From Bacillota bacterium (lineage in GTDB: Bacteria > Bacillota > Clostridia > Tissierellales > Tissierellaceae), in contig JAEWGC010000013.1 in assembly GCA_023388495.1 (NCBI GenBank), positions 1-64,000 on the forward strand: a stretch of 64,000 nt of DNA. Direction: 5' to 3'. Shown piece by piece: positions 41,814-50,970 of the stretch. The first letter of the stretch is position 1. The number at the start of each line of letters is the position of its first letter. The position numbers were made by a program, and so were the translations under genes. The notes below the pieces were generated by a model. It did not search any database and was not told the DNA's origin. It saw only the letters and a program-made list of their open reading frames with translations.

Positions 41814-43586
41814 TTGGAAAAATGGTTCATAAAAAATAAGGGAATTGATTATAGAAAAATTGCGAGAGATTTTAAAATATCTGAGTTTTTATCTAAACTT
41901 TTAGTTAATAGAAATATAACGGATTATAGTCTAATTGATAGCTTTATATTTCCAAATTTAGATAGATTACATAATCCTGGTCTTATGAAGGACTTACCAA
42001 AAGCCGCAGATATCATTAAGGACAAAATAATTAATAAAAGAAAAATAAGAATAGTAGGAGATTATGATGTAGATGGAGTAATCTCAATCTATTTATTATA
42101 TACAGGCATTAAAAAATGCGGTGGTGATGTTGACTATGTTATACCAAGTCGGGTCGATGATGGGTATGGGATAAATAATGAGATCGTTAAAGAGGCAAAG
42201 AATCATGGAATAGACACCATAATAACCTGTGACAATGGCATAGCGGCCATAGAACAGATAAAGCTTGCAAAGGAGCTTGGACTAACGGTAATAGTAACGG
42301 ATCATCATGATTTACCTTTTGTAATCGAAGAAACTGGAGAAAAGAAGTACTTATATACTGAGGCAGATGCAATAATAAATCCAAAACAATTAGAATGTAA
42401 ATATCCATTTAAAGGACTTTGTGGTGCAGCAGTAGTATTTAAATTGATTCAAAAATTATATTTAATATGCGGGTTACCATCAGAAACCATATATGATTTA
42501 TTGGAATATACTGCCATTGCAACAGTTTGTGATGTAGTTGATTTAGTTGATGAAAACAGAATTATAGTGAAAAAGGGTTTAGAACTTTTAAATAAAACAG
42601 AAAATATTGGGCTGAAGGCTTTAATAAAAGAAACTGGAATTGAAGATAAGGATATAGGTGTTTATCATCTAGGATTTATTATTGGACCGAGTATCAATGC
42701 TTCGGGAAGATTAGATTCTGCATTAAAAGCCTTAGAGTTACTTTTATCAAAGGACTTAGACCATGCAAGTTCTTTGGCTAAGGAACTTCGGGAGTTAAAT
42801 GAAGAAAGAAAACAAATGACAAAAGATGGAGTAGAAAAAATAGTTAATATTATTGAAGGTTCAGAGATAAAAAATGATAAGGTTTTAGTTATTTACGAAC
42901 CAGAAATACACGAAAGTATAGCAGGCATTATAGCTGGAAGAATTAAAGAAAAATATAATAAGCCTACTATAGTTTTAACTCGAGGCAAAGAAGGAGTTAA
43001 GGGTTCTGGTAGGTCTATTGAAGGTTATAATATGTTTGAGGAGCTATCAGAATGCAAAGATTTCTTATTAAAATTTGGTGGACATCCAATGGCAGCTGGT
43101 TTATCATTAGATGATGTAAATATAAATAAATTGAGAGAAAAGTTAAATAAAAATACAAGCTTAACAGATGATGACTTAATATCTAGAATATATATTGACA
43201 TGCAACTTCCACTGGAATATATTAGTTTTAAGTTAATTGATGAATTAAGGCTTTTAGAACCCTTTGGAAAGGGCAATAATAAACCTATATTTGGGGAAAA
43301 GAATTTGAAGATTAATCGTGGGGTTGTATTAGGTGTAAATAGAAATGTTTTAAAACTAGTATTAGAAAATGAAAATAGTAAAACAATAGAGGGAATATTT
43401 TTTGGCGATATTAACTCTTTTGAAAATATGATCCAGATTCATTATGGAAAGTCTGAGTTAGATAAAATCTATAGGGGAACTTTTAATAATGTAAAAGTTG
43501 ATATACTATATTATCCCTCGATTAATGAATATAATGGAAATACTAGTTTACAAGTTATAATTCAAAATTATAGAATTAATAAATAA
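41814..43586 (+). CDS. recJ: Single-stranded-DNA-specific exonuclease RecJ
   Basis: This 590-residue 5'-3' exonuclease acts in recombination and mismatch repair. The DHH motifs are visible: IVGDYDVDGVISI, TCDNGIAAIEQI, VTDHHDLPF; DHHA1 has GRSIEGYNMFEEL and KFGGHPMAAGLSL. An OB-fold region follows to the end. The length is normal. TTG at 41814 follows TGGAGTGAA by about 5 bases and is the only reasonable start. Confidence 0.95.
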   Translation: MEKWFIKNKGIDYRKIARDFKISEFLSKLLVNRNITDYSLIDSFIFPNLDRLHNPGLMKDLPKAADIIKDKIINKRKIRIVGDYDVDGVISIYLLYTGIKKCGGDVDYVIPSRVDDGYGINNEIVKEAKNHGIDTIITCDNGIAAIEQIKLAKELGLTVIVTDHHDLPFVIEETGEKKYLYTEADAIINPKQLECKYPFKGLCGAAVVFKLIQKLYLICGLPSETIYDLLEYTAIATVCDVVDLVDENRIIVKKGLELLNKTENIGLKALIKETGIEDKDIGVYHLGFIIGPSINASGRLDSALKALELLLSKDLDHASSLAKELRELNEERKQMTKDGVEKIVNIIEGSEIKNDKVLVIYEPEIHESIAGIIAGRIKEKYNKPTIVLTRGKEGVKGSGRSIEGYNMFEELSECKDFLLKFGGHPMAAGLSLDDVNINKLREKLNKNTSLTDDDLISRIYIDMQLPLEYISFKLIDELRLLEPFGKGNNKPIFGEKNLKINRGVVLGVNRNVLKLVLENENSKTIEGIFFGDINSFENMIQIHYGKSELDKIYRGTFNNVKVDILYYPSINEYNGNTSLQVIIQNYRINK

Positions 43587-43714
43587 TTTTAATTGCCTTA
43601 GATAAGTTATTTTTGAGCATACAGTCCTAATCGTTATAAATAGCAAATTATGGGTAATTATAAATAATCAAACTACTTTATATACATTCATTATACTTGA
43701 AGAAGGTGAATCCA

Positions 43715-45877
43715 ATGTTAGAAAATTTACTCTTGAAGATCGAGCAATATAATCCATTAGCAGATTTAAGTCTTATAGTAAAAGCATATAACTTCGCACA
43801 GTCAGCTCATGCTGGCCAAGTAAGAAACTCGGGTGAAAGCTTCTTTATTCATCCATTTAATGTTGCCATGATATTAGCAGATTTAAATATGGATACAGCT
43901 ACTATAATAGCAGGGTTACTTCATGATGTTATAGAGGATACAGATATAAGTCATGAGACCATAGCAGAAGAATTCGGTATTGAAATAGCTGATTTAGTAG
44001 AGGGTGTAACAAAGTTAAAGAAACTACAATATAAAACTAAGCAGGAAAATCAGGCTGAGAATTTAAGGAAAATGGTTTTAGCCATGGCAAACGATATAAG
44101 AGTTATCATAGTTAAGTTAGCCGATAGACTTCATAATATGAGAACATTAGAGTATATGAGGGATGAAAAAAGGAAGGAAAAGGCTCTAGAGACTTTGGAG
44201 ATTTATGCCCCTCTAGCCCATAGACTAGGAATTTCTAAAATAAAATGGGAATTAGAAGATTTATCTCTAAGATATTTAGACCCTGAAAATTATTATGACT
44301 TGGTAGAGAGAGTTTCTAAAAGAAGGCAGGAAAGGGAAGCATATGTAAAAAATATAATAGAAACATTGAGTAAAAAGCTTGATGAGGTTAAAATAAATTA
44401 CGATATCAGTGGAAGACCAAAGAATTTCTATAGCATATATAAAAAGATGGTACATCAGGGCAAGGCCTTTGAGCAAATATTTGATTTAACTGCAATAAGA
44501 GTTATAGTAGATAATATTAAGGACTGTTATGAAGTACTAGGTATAGTTCATAATCTGTGGAAGCCTTTACCAGGTAGATTCAAAGATTATATTGCCATGC
44601 CTAAACCAAATATGTATCAGTCTATACACACCACTGTAATTGGTTTAAAAGGAGAAATATTTGAAGTACAAATACGTACTTGGGAAATGCATAGAACAGC
44701 AGAATATGGTATAGCTGCCCATTGGAAGTATAAGGAAGGAACTAATAAAACAGATAATTTTGATGATAAACTAACATGGTTGAGGCAATTATTAGAGTGG
44801 CAATCAGATTTAAATGATCCTAAGGATTTTATGGAAACTTTGAAAATAGACTTTTTTACAGATGAGGTATTTGTTTTTACACCTAAGGGAGATGTAATAA
44901 ATCTTCCCGATGGTTCTACGCCAATTGACTTTGCTTATAGAGTTCATACTGAGGTAGGAAATAAGTGTGTAGGAGCTAAGGTGGACGGTAGGATTGTACC
45001 TTTAAATTATAGATTAAAAAATGGAAATATTGTTGAAGTAATTACATCTGCTAACAGTAATGGACCTAGTAGAGATTGGATAAAGATAGTAAAAAGTACT
45101 CAAGCAAAAACTAAAATTAGACAGTGGTTTAAGGCTAAGGAAAAGGACTTTAATATTATAAAAGGAAAAGATTTATTAGAAAAAGAAGTTAAACGTTTAG
45201 GTTATAAAGCATCGGAAATCTTAAAAGATGAATGGATCAAAAATATAGCATCTAAAGTTAGTATAAATTCTATTGAAGATTTATATGCAGCTATTGGATA
45301 TGGGAGTATAACATTAAATCAAGTGATTTCGAAGCTAAGAACACAGTATAATGAATATTATAAAATAGCAGATGAGAAGGCATTTGTAGAGAGTAAAATT
45401 CAACAGCCTACACAAAGTAAGGCTAGTAAACCTACTCAAGGAATTAGGATAAAAGGAGTAGATAATATTAAAATAAGGTTCTCTAAATGTTGTAATCCAG
45501 TACCAGGAGATGAAGTAGTAGGATATATAACTAGAGGTAGAGGAGTTTCAGTTCATAGAACTGATTGCCCAAATATAATAATGTCAGAAGATGCGGAAAG
45601 ATTTATTGAAGTAGAATGGGATTTTCAAAAGAAAGCATCTTATCCAGCAGAAATTCAAATAAAGGCATCTGATAGATCAGGGCTTTTAGCAGAAATTACT
45701 CAAAAAATAACCGATTCTGATTTAGGTGTAATATCCTTAAATGCTAGAACATCTAAAGATAAAGTAGTATTTATAAACGTGACCCTTGAGATTAAGGATA
45801 TTGAAGAATTAAGGGATTTAATGAGAAAGATCAAAAGAATAAGAAACGTAATGGATGTATATAGAGTTACAGCTTAG
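43715..45877 (+). CDS. relA: Bifunctional (p)ppGpp synthetase/hydrolase
   Basis: This 720-residue Rel enzyme makes and degrades (p)ppGpp in the stringent response. It has an active HD hydrolase domain (about 28-175: HAGQVRNSGESF, GLLHDVIEDT), a synthetase domain (~235-350: TAIRVIVDNIKDCYEVLG, with YQSIHTTV), a TGS domain (~385-450), the conserved-cysteine region (FSKCCNPVPGDEVVGYI) and a C-terminal ACT domain. ATG at 43715 is chosen because AGAAGGTG lies 8 bases upstream. dtd follows 14 bp later. Confidence 0.97.
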   Translation: MLENLLLKIEQYNPLADLSLIVKAYNFAQSAHAGQVRNSGESFFIHPFNVAMILADLNMDTATIIAGLLHDVIEDTDISHETIAEEFGIEIADLVEGVTKLKKLQYKTKQENQAENLRKMVLAMANDIRVIIVKLADRLHNMRTLEYMRDEKRKEKALETLEIYAPLAHRLGISKIKWELEDLSLRYLDPENYYDLVERVSKRRQEREAYVKNIIETLSKKLDEVKINYDISGRPKNFYSIYKKMVHQGKAFEQIFDLTAIRVIVDNIKDCYEVLGIVHNLWKPLPGRFKDYIAMPKPNMYQSIHTTVIGLKGEIFEVQIRTWEMHRTAEYGIAAHWKYKEGTNKTDNFDDKLTWLRQLLEWQSDLNDPKDFMETLKIDFFTDEVFVFTPKGDVINLPDGSTPIDFAYRVHTEVGNKCVGAKVDGRIVPLNYRLKNGNIVEVITSANSNGPSRDWIKIVKSTQAKTKIRQWFKAKEKDFNIIKGKDLLEKEVKRLGYKASEILKDEWIKNIASKVSINSIEDLYAAIGYGSITLNQVISKLRTQYNEYYKIADEKAFVESKIQQPTQSKASKPTQGIRIKGVDNIKIRFSKCCNPVPGDEVVGYITRGRGVSVHRTDCPNIIMSEDAERFIEVEWDFQKKASYPAEIQIKASDRSGLLAEITQKITDSDLGVISLNARTSKDKVVFINVTLEIKDIEELRDLMRKIKRIRNVMDVYRVTA

Positions 45878-45891
45878 AAAGAGGGAGATAC

Positions 45892-46341
45892 ATGAGAGCA
45901 GTCGTACAAAGAGTTTCAGAGGCAGCAGTTAGAGTAGATAATGAAATAGTAGGAGAAATAGGGAATGGACTACTAGTACTACTTGGTGTAGGTGAAGAGG
46001 ATACTCTTAAGGATTTAGATTATTTGGTAGACAAAGTATTAGGACTTCGCATATTTCAAGATGAAAATGATAAAATGAATTTATCCCTATTAGATACTAA
46101 GGGAGAGTTGTTAGTGATTTCTCAATTCACCCTTTATGGCGATGTAAGAAAGGGTAAAAGGCCTAGCTTTACAGAATCAGCACATCCAGACATAGCTGAA
46201 AAAATTTATCTAGAATTCATTAATAAATGTATAGATAAGGGAGTTAAAACAGAAAAGGGTATTTTTGGTGCCGATATGAAGGTAAGTCTTATGAATGATG
46301 GCCCTGTTACTATATTATTAGATAGCAAAAAGATATTTTAG
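45892..46341 (+). CDS. dtd: D-aminoacyl-tRNA deacylase
   Basis: This 149-residue enzyme removes D-amino acids, and mischarged glycine, from tRNA. The family motifs SQFTLYGDVRKGKRPSF and NDGPVTILLDS are intact; the second has Asp in place of the usual Ser/Gly, a known variation. GAGGGAG precedes the ATG. It is in a run relA-dtd-MBL-hemZ that is common in Clostridia. Confidence 0.97.
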   Translation: MRAVVQRVSEAAVRVDNEIVGEIGNGLLVLLGVGEEDTLKDLDYLVDKVLGLRIFQDENDKMNLSLLDTKGELLVISQFTLYGDVRKGKRPSFTESAHPDIAEKIYLEFINKCIDKGVKTEKGIFGADMKVSLMNDGPVTILLDSKKIF

Positions 46342-46352
46342 GAGGTATAGAC

Positions 46353-46973
46353 TTGAAGATTAAAAGAATACCAGCAGGTATATATGCAGCTAATTGTTAT
46401 ATTATATATTCGGAAGATAGGAAAGAAGGCATAGTCATAGATCCAGGTGGAGATGTAGATGAAATACTTGCATCAATAGAAGAAGACGAGTTAAAGATTA
46501 AATATATAATATTAACGCATGGTCATGCGGATCATATAGGAGGAATAGTTTCTTTAAAAAAGGCTCTATCTGTTCCTGTTATGATACATGAAGATGATAG
46601 AGAAATGTTAATTGATGGAAACAAAAACTTATCAACCATGATGGCTATGGGTACTATAGAAGTAGAACCTGATATGCTCTTAAAGGACGGAGATATTATA
46701 GAGTTTGGAGAGGATAAGGGAGAAATTATTCATACTCCTGGTCATACAAGGGGAGGCATATGTATAAAAGTTGGAGATAATATAATAACTGGTGATACTT
46801 TATTTGCTGGTTCCATAGGAAGAACAGATTTACTTGGTGGAGACTATGAAACCATTATAAAATCAATAAAGGATAAATTAATGATTTATCCAGATGAAGT
46901 TAAGGTTTTTCCAGGACATGGAACTCCTTCTACAATAGGTAAGGAAAGAGTTTCAAATCCTTTTTTACGCTAA
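46353..46973 (+). CDS. MBL-fold metallo-hydrolase (glyoxalase II-like)
   Basis: This 206-residue enzyme has the binuclear metal site: LTHGHADHIGG, then HTPGHTRGGICI, ITGDTLFAGSIGRTDL and FPGHGTPSTI. It resembles YcbL-type hydroxyacylglutathione hydrolase-like proteins; the true substrate in Clostridia is unknown. TTG at 46353 follows AGGAGG by 7 bases. It sits between dtd and hemZ. Confidence 0.93.
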   Translation: MKIKRIPAGIYAANCYIIYSEDRKEGIVIDPGGDVDEILASIEEDELKIKYIILTHGHADHIGGIVSLKKALSVPVMIHEDDREMLIDGNKNLSTMMAMGTIEVEPDMLLKDGDIIEFGEDKGEIIHTPGHTRGGICIKVGDNIITGDTLFAGSIGRTDLLGGDYETIIKSIKDKLMIYPDEVKVFPGHGTPSTIGKERVSNPFLR

Positions 46974-46992
46974 GATCAAATAGGGTGATTAT

Positions 46993-48471
46993 GTGATAAA
47001 TGTATTATTAATAAACCATGAAACTGAATATGAATTAACGGAATTAATTAAGGTGTTTTTTCCTGGTGATGATATTCTATATATTAAGGAGCAAGACGAG
47101 TATTTAGGTGAAGGTATTCTTATCATTAACTCTTTATATGAAGAAGGAGAAAGTATATATTCTCTGACTAAAATATATAGTGATAATATCCTAATTGGAC
47201 AATCTACTGAAAATATTAAATTTATAGAAGTATATAGAGACTCAGTTGATAAATATATAAGGCTTGGGATTAAAAAATCCTTATATAATACATTGATTTC
47301 TATATCGGAGAATGAAATACCATGGGGAGTTTTAACTGGTATAAGACCTATTAAGATTGTTCATGATTTACTAGATAAGGATATAGATGAAAAGGAAATA
47401 ATTAGAGTATTAACAGAAGAATATAAACTACATCTTGATAAGTCCCAGTTAGTATTAGATATTGGAAATAAACAAAGAAGATATATCTATCCTTTAAATA
47501 AGGATAGATATAGTTTATATGTTAGTATACCATTCTGTCCAACTAGATGCTTATATTGTTCATTTCCTGCCTTACCAATAGGTAGATATGAAAATCATGT
47601 AAAGGAATATACTTCTACAGTAATATATGAAATTGAGAAAATCAGTGAAATGATGGAAGGAAAAGAAATTAATACAGTATATATAGGAGGGGGTACTCCT
47701 ACAGCTATTCCACCAATGGAACTTGAAAAGATAATTCAAGCTATTTATAATAAATTTGGTGAAAAGAACATAAGAGAATTTACAGTAGAAGCAGGTAGAC
47801 CAGATACAATTACTAAAGATTATTTGACAATGTTAAATAGAAATAGAATTGGAAGGATAAGTATAAATCCGCAAACTATGAATGATGATACTTTAAAACT
47901 AATTGGAAGGCAACACAAAGCCCAAGATATTGTAAAGACTTTTTATATGGCTAAAGAGATTGGTTTTGATGTAATCAATATGGATTTAATTGTAGGGCTT
48001 CCAGGTGAGGGGTTAACACATATTAAGAGGACTTTAGAGGAAGTAAAAAAATTAAATCCAGAAAATTTGACTGTTCATACTCTTTCAGTTAAGAGGGGAT
48101 CTAAATTTAAAGAGACTATAGATAAGTTTTCATTACAAAGTCAAGAAACTTTAAGTACTATGTTAAAGGAAACCGTAGAATATTCTCAGAGGATGGGATT
48201 AGAGCCCTATTATCTTTATAGACAGAAGCAAATACTAGGAAATTTTGAAAATATAGGATATTCTAAACCTAAAATGGAATGTATATACAATATAGTTATG
48301 ATGGAGGAAAAAGAAACTGTTCTGGCAGCTGGAATGGGTTCAGTATCTAAGATTTTCTTCCCAGAAGAGAATAGAATAGAAAGAGTGCCAAATTTCAAGG
48401 ATTTAAAAGAATATCTAGAGAGAATAGATGAACTGATCCAAAATAAAAAGATGGCATTGAAAAATAATTAA
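46993..48471 (+). CDS. hemZ: HemZ-type coproporphyrinogen dehydrogenase-like radical SAM protein
   Basis: This 492-residue protein has a poorly conserved N-terminal region (1-165), then a HemN-like radical SAM domain. Its cluster motif is CPTRCLYCSFPALPIGRY, with YIGGGTPTA and INMDLIVGLPGE. HemN/HemZ proteins oxidise coproporphyrinogen III without oxygen, but HemZ in heme-less Clostridia may act on another substrate. GTG at 46993 follows AGGGTG. The assignment to HemZ follows length and the dtd-MBL neighbourhood. Confidence 0.9.
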   Translation: MINVLLINHETEYELTELIKVFFPGDDILYIKEQDEYLGEGILIINSLYEEGESIYSLTKIYSDNILIGQSTENIKFIEVYRDSVDKYIRLGIKKSLYNTLISISENEIPWGVLTGIRPIKIVHDLLDKDIDEKEIIRVLTEEYKLHLDKSQLVLDIGNKQRRYIYPLNKDRYSLYVSIPFCPTRCLYCSFPALPIGRYENHVKEYTSTVIYEIEKISEMMEGKEINTVYIGGGTPTAIPPMELEKIIQAIYNKFGEKNIREFTVEAGRPDTITKDYLTMLNRNRIGRISINPQTMNDDTLKLIGRQHKAQDIVKTFYMAKEIGFDVINMDLIVGLPGEGLTHIKRTLEEVKKLNPENLTVHTLSVKRGSKFKETIDKFSLQSQETLSTMLKETVEYSQRMGLEPYYLYRQKQILGNFENIGYSKPKMECIYNIVMMEEKETVLAAGMGSVSKIFFPEENRIERVPNFKDLKEYLERIDELIQNKKMALKNN

Positions 48472-48493
48472 TGGAAAGAAGGGACTAAAACTA

Positions 48494-48886
48494 ATGTTAT
48501 GGTGGACAAAGGATCTTGAAACAGGAATAGAAACTATAGATAAACAGCATAAAAGTATATTTGATAAGGCAAGTGAAATCTTTAACTTAGGAAATAATTC
48601 TGATTCGAAGGAAATTGAAAAAGTATTTATTTTCTTAATGAGTTATGCAAATAATCATTTTTATGAAGAAGAAATATTCATGATGGAAAGCTCATATGAA
48701 GATTTTATTGAACATAGAAGACAACATAATTATTTTATAGAAGAGATATATAGGATATATCAGAAGACTATGTGTGGACAGGCTTCTGAAGAAAATTTAA
48801 ATGATTTAAAAGCATTGGTAATTGATTGGCTTGCAAATCATATAAATGGTGATGATAAAAGATATATCGCAACCCTTAGGGCATAA
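48494..48886 (+). CDS. Bacteriohemerythrin
   Basis: This 130-residue protein has the diiron ligand set: KQHKSIF, NHFYEEEIFM, HRRQHNYF and the C-terminal HINGDDKRY. It binds oxygen and in anaerobes acts as an oxygen scavenger or sensor. It is followed 27 bp later by a membrane diguanylate cyclase, so it may feed an oxygen signal into c-di-GMP. That link is inferred. Confidence 0.93.
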   Translation: MLWWTKDLETGIETIDKQHKSIFDKASEIFNLGNNSDSKEIEKVFIFLMSYANNHFYEEEIFMMESSYEDFIEHRRQHNYFIEEIYRIYQKTMCGQASEENLNDLKALVIDWLANHINGDDKRYIATLRA

Positions 48887-48913
48887 ATATAGGATTTGTT
48901 TGGGGGTGTATTG

Positions 48914-50674
48914 TTGAAAGAAATAAAACAATCCATTATGGATCGTTGTACTGCAATATTTTTGATTTTAATAATTATATTGTTATCCTATAGTGGTTTT
49001 GTGCTTAATAAGAATATGGTAAGGTTTGATAATGCTATAAAATATCAAGAAAAGGCACTAGAATTGGCCCATGAAATGGAGGATACTAGCAATAAACTAA
49101 CAGATTTAGCTAGATCATTTGTAAATAGCTATAACCTTAATGACTTAAATGAATATTGGAATGAAGTAAATATAAAACGTACAAGAGAAAATATTATTTT
49201 TAAGCTAATGTCTATGGACATGTCTGAGGAAGAACAATTATATCTAAAGAAAGCTAAAGAAGAATCAGATATTTTGAAAGAAGTAGAAATACATGCTATG
49301 AGTTTAGTGGTAAAAGCTGTAGGATTTAGTGATGGGAAAATACCTATGGAAATTGCTCAGTATGAGATATCCCTATTAGAGCAAGGCTTATCTAAAGAAG
49401 AAAAGATTAATTTCGCAAAAGAATTAGTTTTTGGACAAGAGTATAGGGAAGGTAAAAGAGATATTCGATCTAACATTTCCAAATATAGAAAGATGACTGA
49501 AGAATTAATATCGAAAGAATTTAATTTAACTGTACAAAGTTCAAATAATGCATTTAACTTGCAAAATTTATTTCTTGCATTTCTATTAGTTGGAGGAGTG
49601 TCTATTTTATTGTTTTATTATACGCAAATAGCTTTGCCGGTGAAGGATTATACTTCAACAGTAGAGGAATATTCAAGTAAGTTTGAATTACCAAAGTTGA
49701 TTCCCAAAGGTTCTATGGAGCTTCGTAAATTAGCAGAGGCTTTTAATAAAAACTCGGAGGAAATAGCAAAGATTGAATCATCTTTAAGAGAAACAGAATA
49801 TAAACTTAAACTACATATACATTTAATGCCTCTTGCAGCAATAGAATATGATTATAATTTTAATATTACTCACTGGAATAAAGCAGCTGAAAAAATATTC
49901 GGATATGCTAAAGATGAAGCTATAGGTAAATCTCCGATAGGATTTATTACACCAAAAGATGAACATTTTGAGTATGATAAAATTATAAATAGACTTAAAG
50001 CAGGAGATAAAACTGCTGAGACTAATATCAATAAAAATATTACTAAGGATGGAAGGGAAATCATATGTGAGTGGTATAATACTCCTATTTTTGATCCTAA
50101 TGACAATGTAATTGGTTGGCTATCCTTAGGTAAGGATATAACTAAGGAAAAAGAAGAACAAAATAGAGTGCTATATCTTTCTCAACATGATCCACTAACT
50201 GGATTATATAATAGAGGATTTATTATGGAACAATTAGAAATGGAAAATGCAAGGTTTAAAAGAACTGGTATAGGATTTTCAGTTGTTATTCTTGATATAG
50301 ATTTTTTTAAAAAGATAAACGATAAATTTGGTCATGAATGTGGAGATGAAGTTTTAAAGAGAGTAGCAGATATAATGAGTAAAACCATACGTCAAACTGA
50401 TTTTATAGGGCGATGGGGAGGAGAAGAATTTGTAATAGTTCTTCCCTTTACTGACACTGATGGTGCATATGTTTTAGCAGAAAAGATAAGAAAAAATATT
50501 GAACAAGAAGATTTTATATATAAGGATAAAATCCTTAAGATAACAATAACAGCTGGAGTAGCTTGTTGTTGCAAAGTTGATTCTATAACGGATTGCATTC
50601 GTATTGCCGATGAGGCTTTATTACAGGGTAAAGCTACTGGAAGAAATAAGGTTATAGAAGTAGAATGTAAATAA
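48914..50674 (+). CDS. Membrane PAS-GGDEF diguanylate cyclase
   Basis: This protein of about 586 residues makes c-di-GMP. It has two membrane segments (about 10-30 and 215-235) flanking an extracellular sensor region, a coiled link, a PAS domain (about 295-415, including HWNKAAEKIFGYAKDEAIG) and a GGDEF domain with the active GGEEF motif. An RQTD inhibitory site lies five residues before it, so product inhibition is expected. TTG at 48914 is chosen because GGGGGTG lies 6 bases upstream. It is paired with the hemerythrin gene. Confidence 0.93.
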   Translation: MKEIKQSIMDRCTAIFLILIIILLSYSGFVLNKNMVRFDNAIKYQEKALELAHEMEDTSNKLTDLARSFVNSYNLNDLNEYWNEVNIKRTRENIIFKLMSMDMSEEEQLYLKKAKEESDILKEVEIHAMSLVVKAVGFSDGKIPMEIAQYEISLLEQGLSKEEKINFAKELVFGQEYREGKRDIRSNISKYRKMTEELISKEFNLTVQSSNNAFNLQNLFLAFLLVGGVSILLFYYTQIALPVKDYTSTVEEYSSKFELPKLIPKGSMELRKLAEAFNKNSEEIAKIESSLRETEYKLKLHIHLMPLAAIEYDYNFNITHWNKAAEKIFGYAKDEAIGKSPIGFITPKDEHFEYDKIINRLKAGDKTAETNINKNITKDGREIICEWYNTPIFDPNDNVIGWLSLGKDITKEKEEQNRVLYLSQHDPLTGLYNRGFIMEQLEMENARFKRTGIGFSVVILDIDFFKKINDKFGHECGDEVLKRVADIMSKTIRQTDFIGRWGGEEFVIVLPFTDTDGAYVLAEKIRKNIEQEDFIYKDKILKITITAGVACCCKVDSITDCIRIADEALLQGKATGRNKVIEVECK

Positions 50675-50684
50675 ATTTTACTCC

Positions 50685-50713
50685 TTGACAGAGCTAATTC
50701 TATAGTCTATAAT
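50685..50713 (+). promoter_or_regulatory. Promoter of the aspS transcript
   Basis: Consensus TTGACA (50685-50690) and TATAAT (50708-50713) are separated by 17 bp, just before the T-box. Confidence 0.92.
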
Positions 50714-50735
50714 TAATAAAAATATATATGATACG

Positions 50736-50957
50736 ATGAAAAGGAAGAGTAGTTAAATTTCTTAGTTATAGAGAGTCGGAGAAAGGTGGAAACCCGATAC
50801 TAATATTTAATAAAGACACCTTGGAGTAAATAGTCTGTAAGGATTAGTTCGCAGCAATGCGTTAAGTTTTTGAGTGAGGCAATACCTAATTAGGGTGGTA
50901 CCGCGAGATAACCTCTCGTCCCTGTATATCAGAGATGAGGGGTTTATATTTTTTTGA
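50736..50957 (+). promoter_or_regulatory. T-box riboswitch controlling aspS
   Basis: Stem I with AGAGAG and GGTGGAAACC, specifier candidate GAC (Asp) at 50815-50817, the antiterminator TGGTACCGCG (50896-50905), and a terminator (AACCTCTC with GAGGGGTT, then a T-rich tract) are present. Uncharged tRNA-Asp would allow read-through into aspS. Confidence 0.93.
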
Positions 50958-50970
50958 GGAGGTAATGTAA

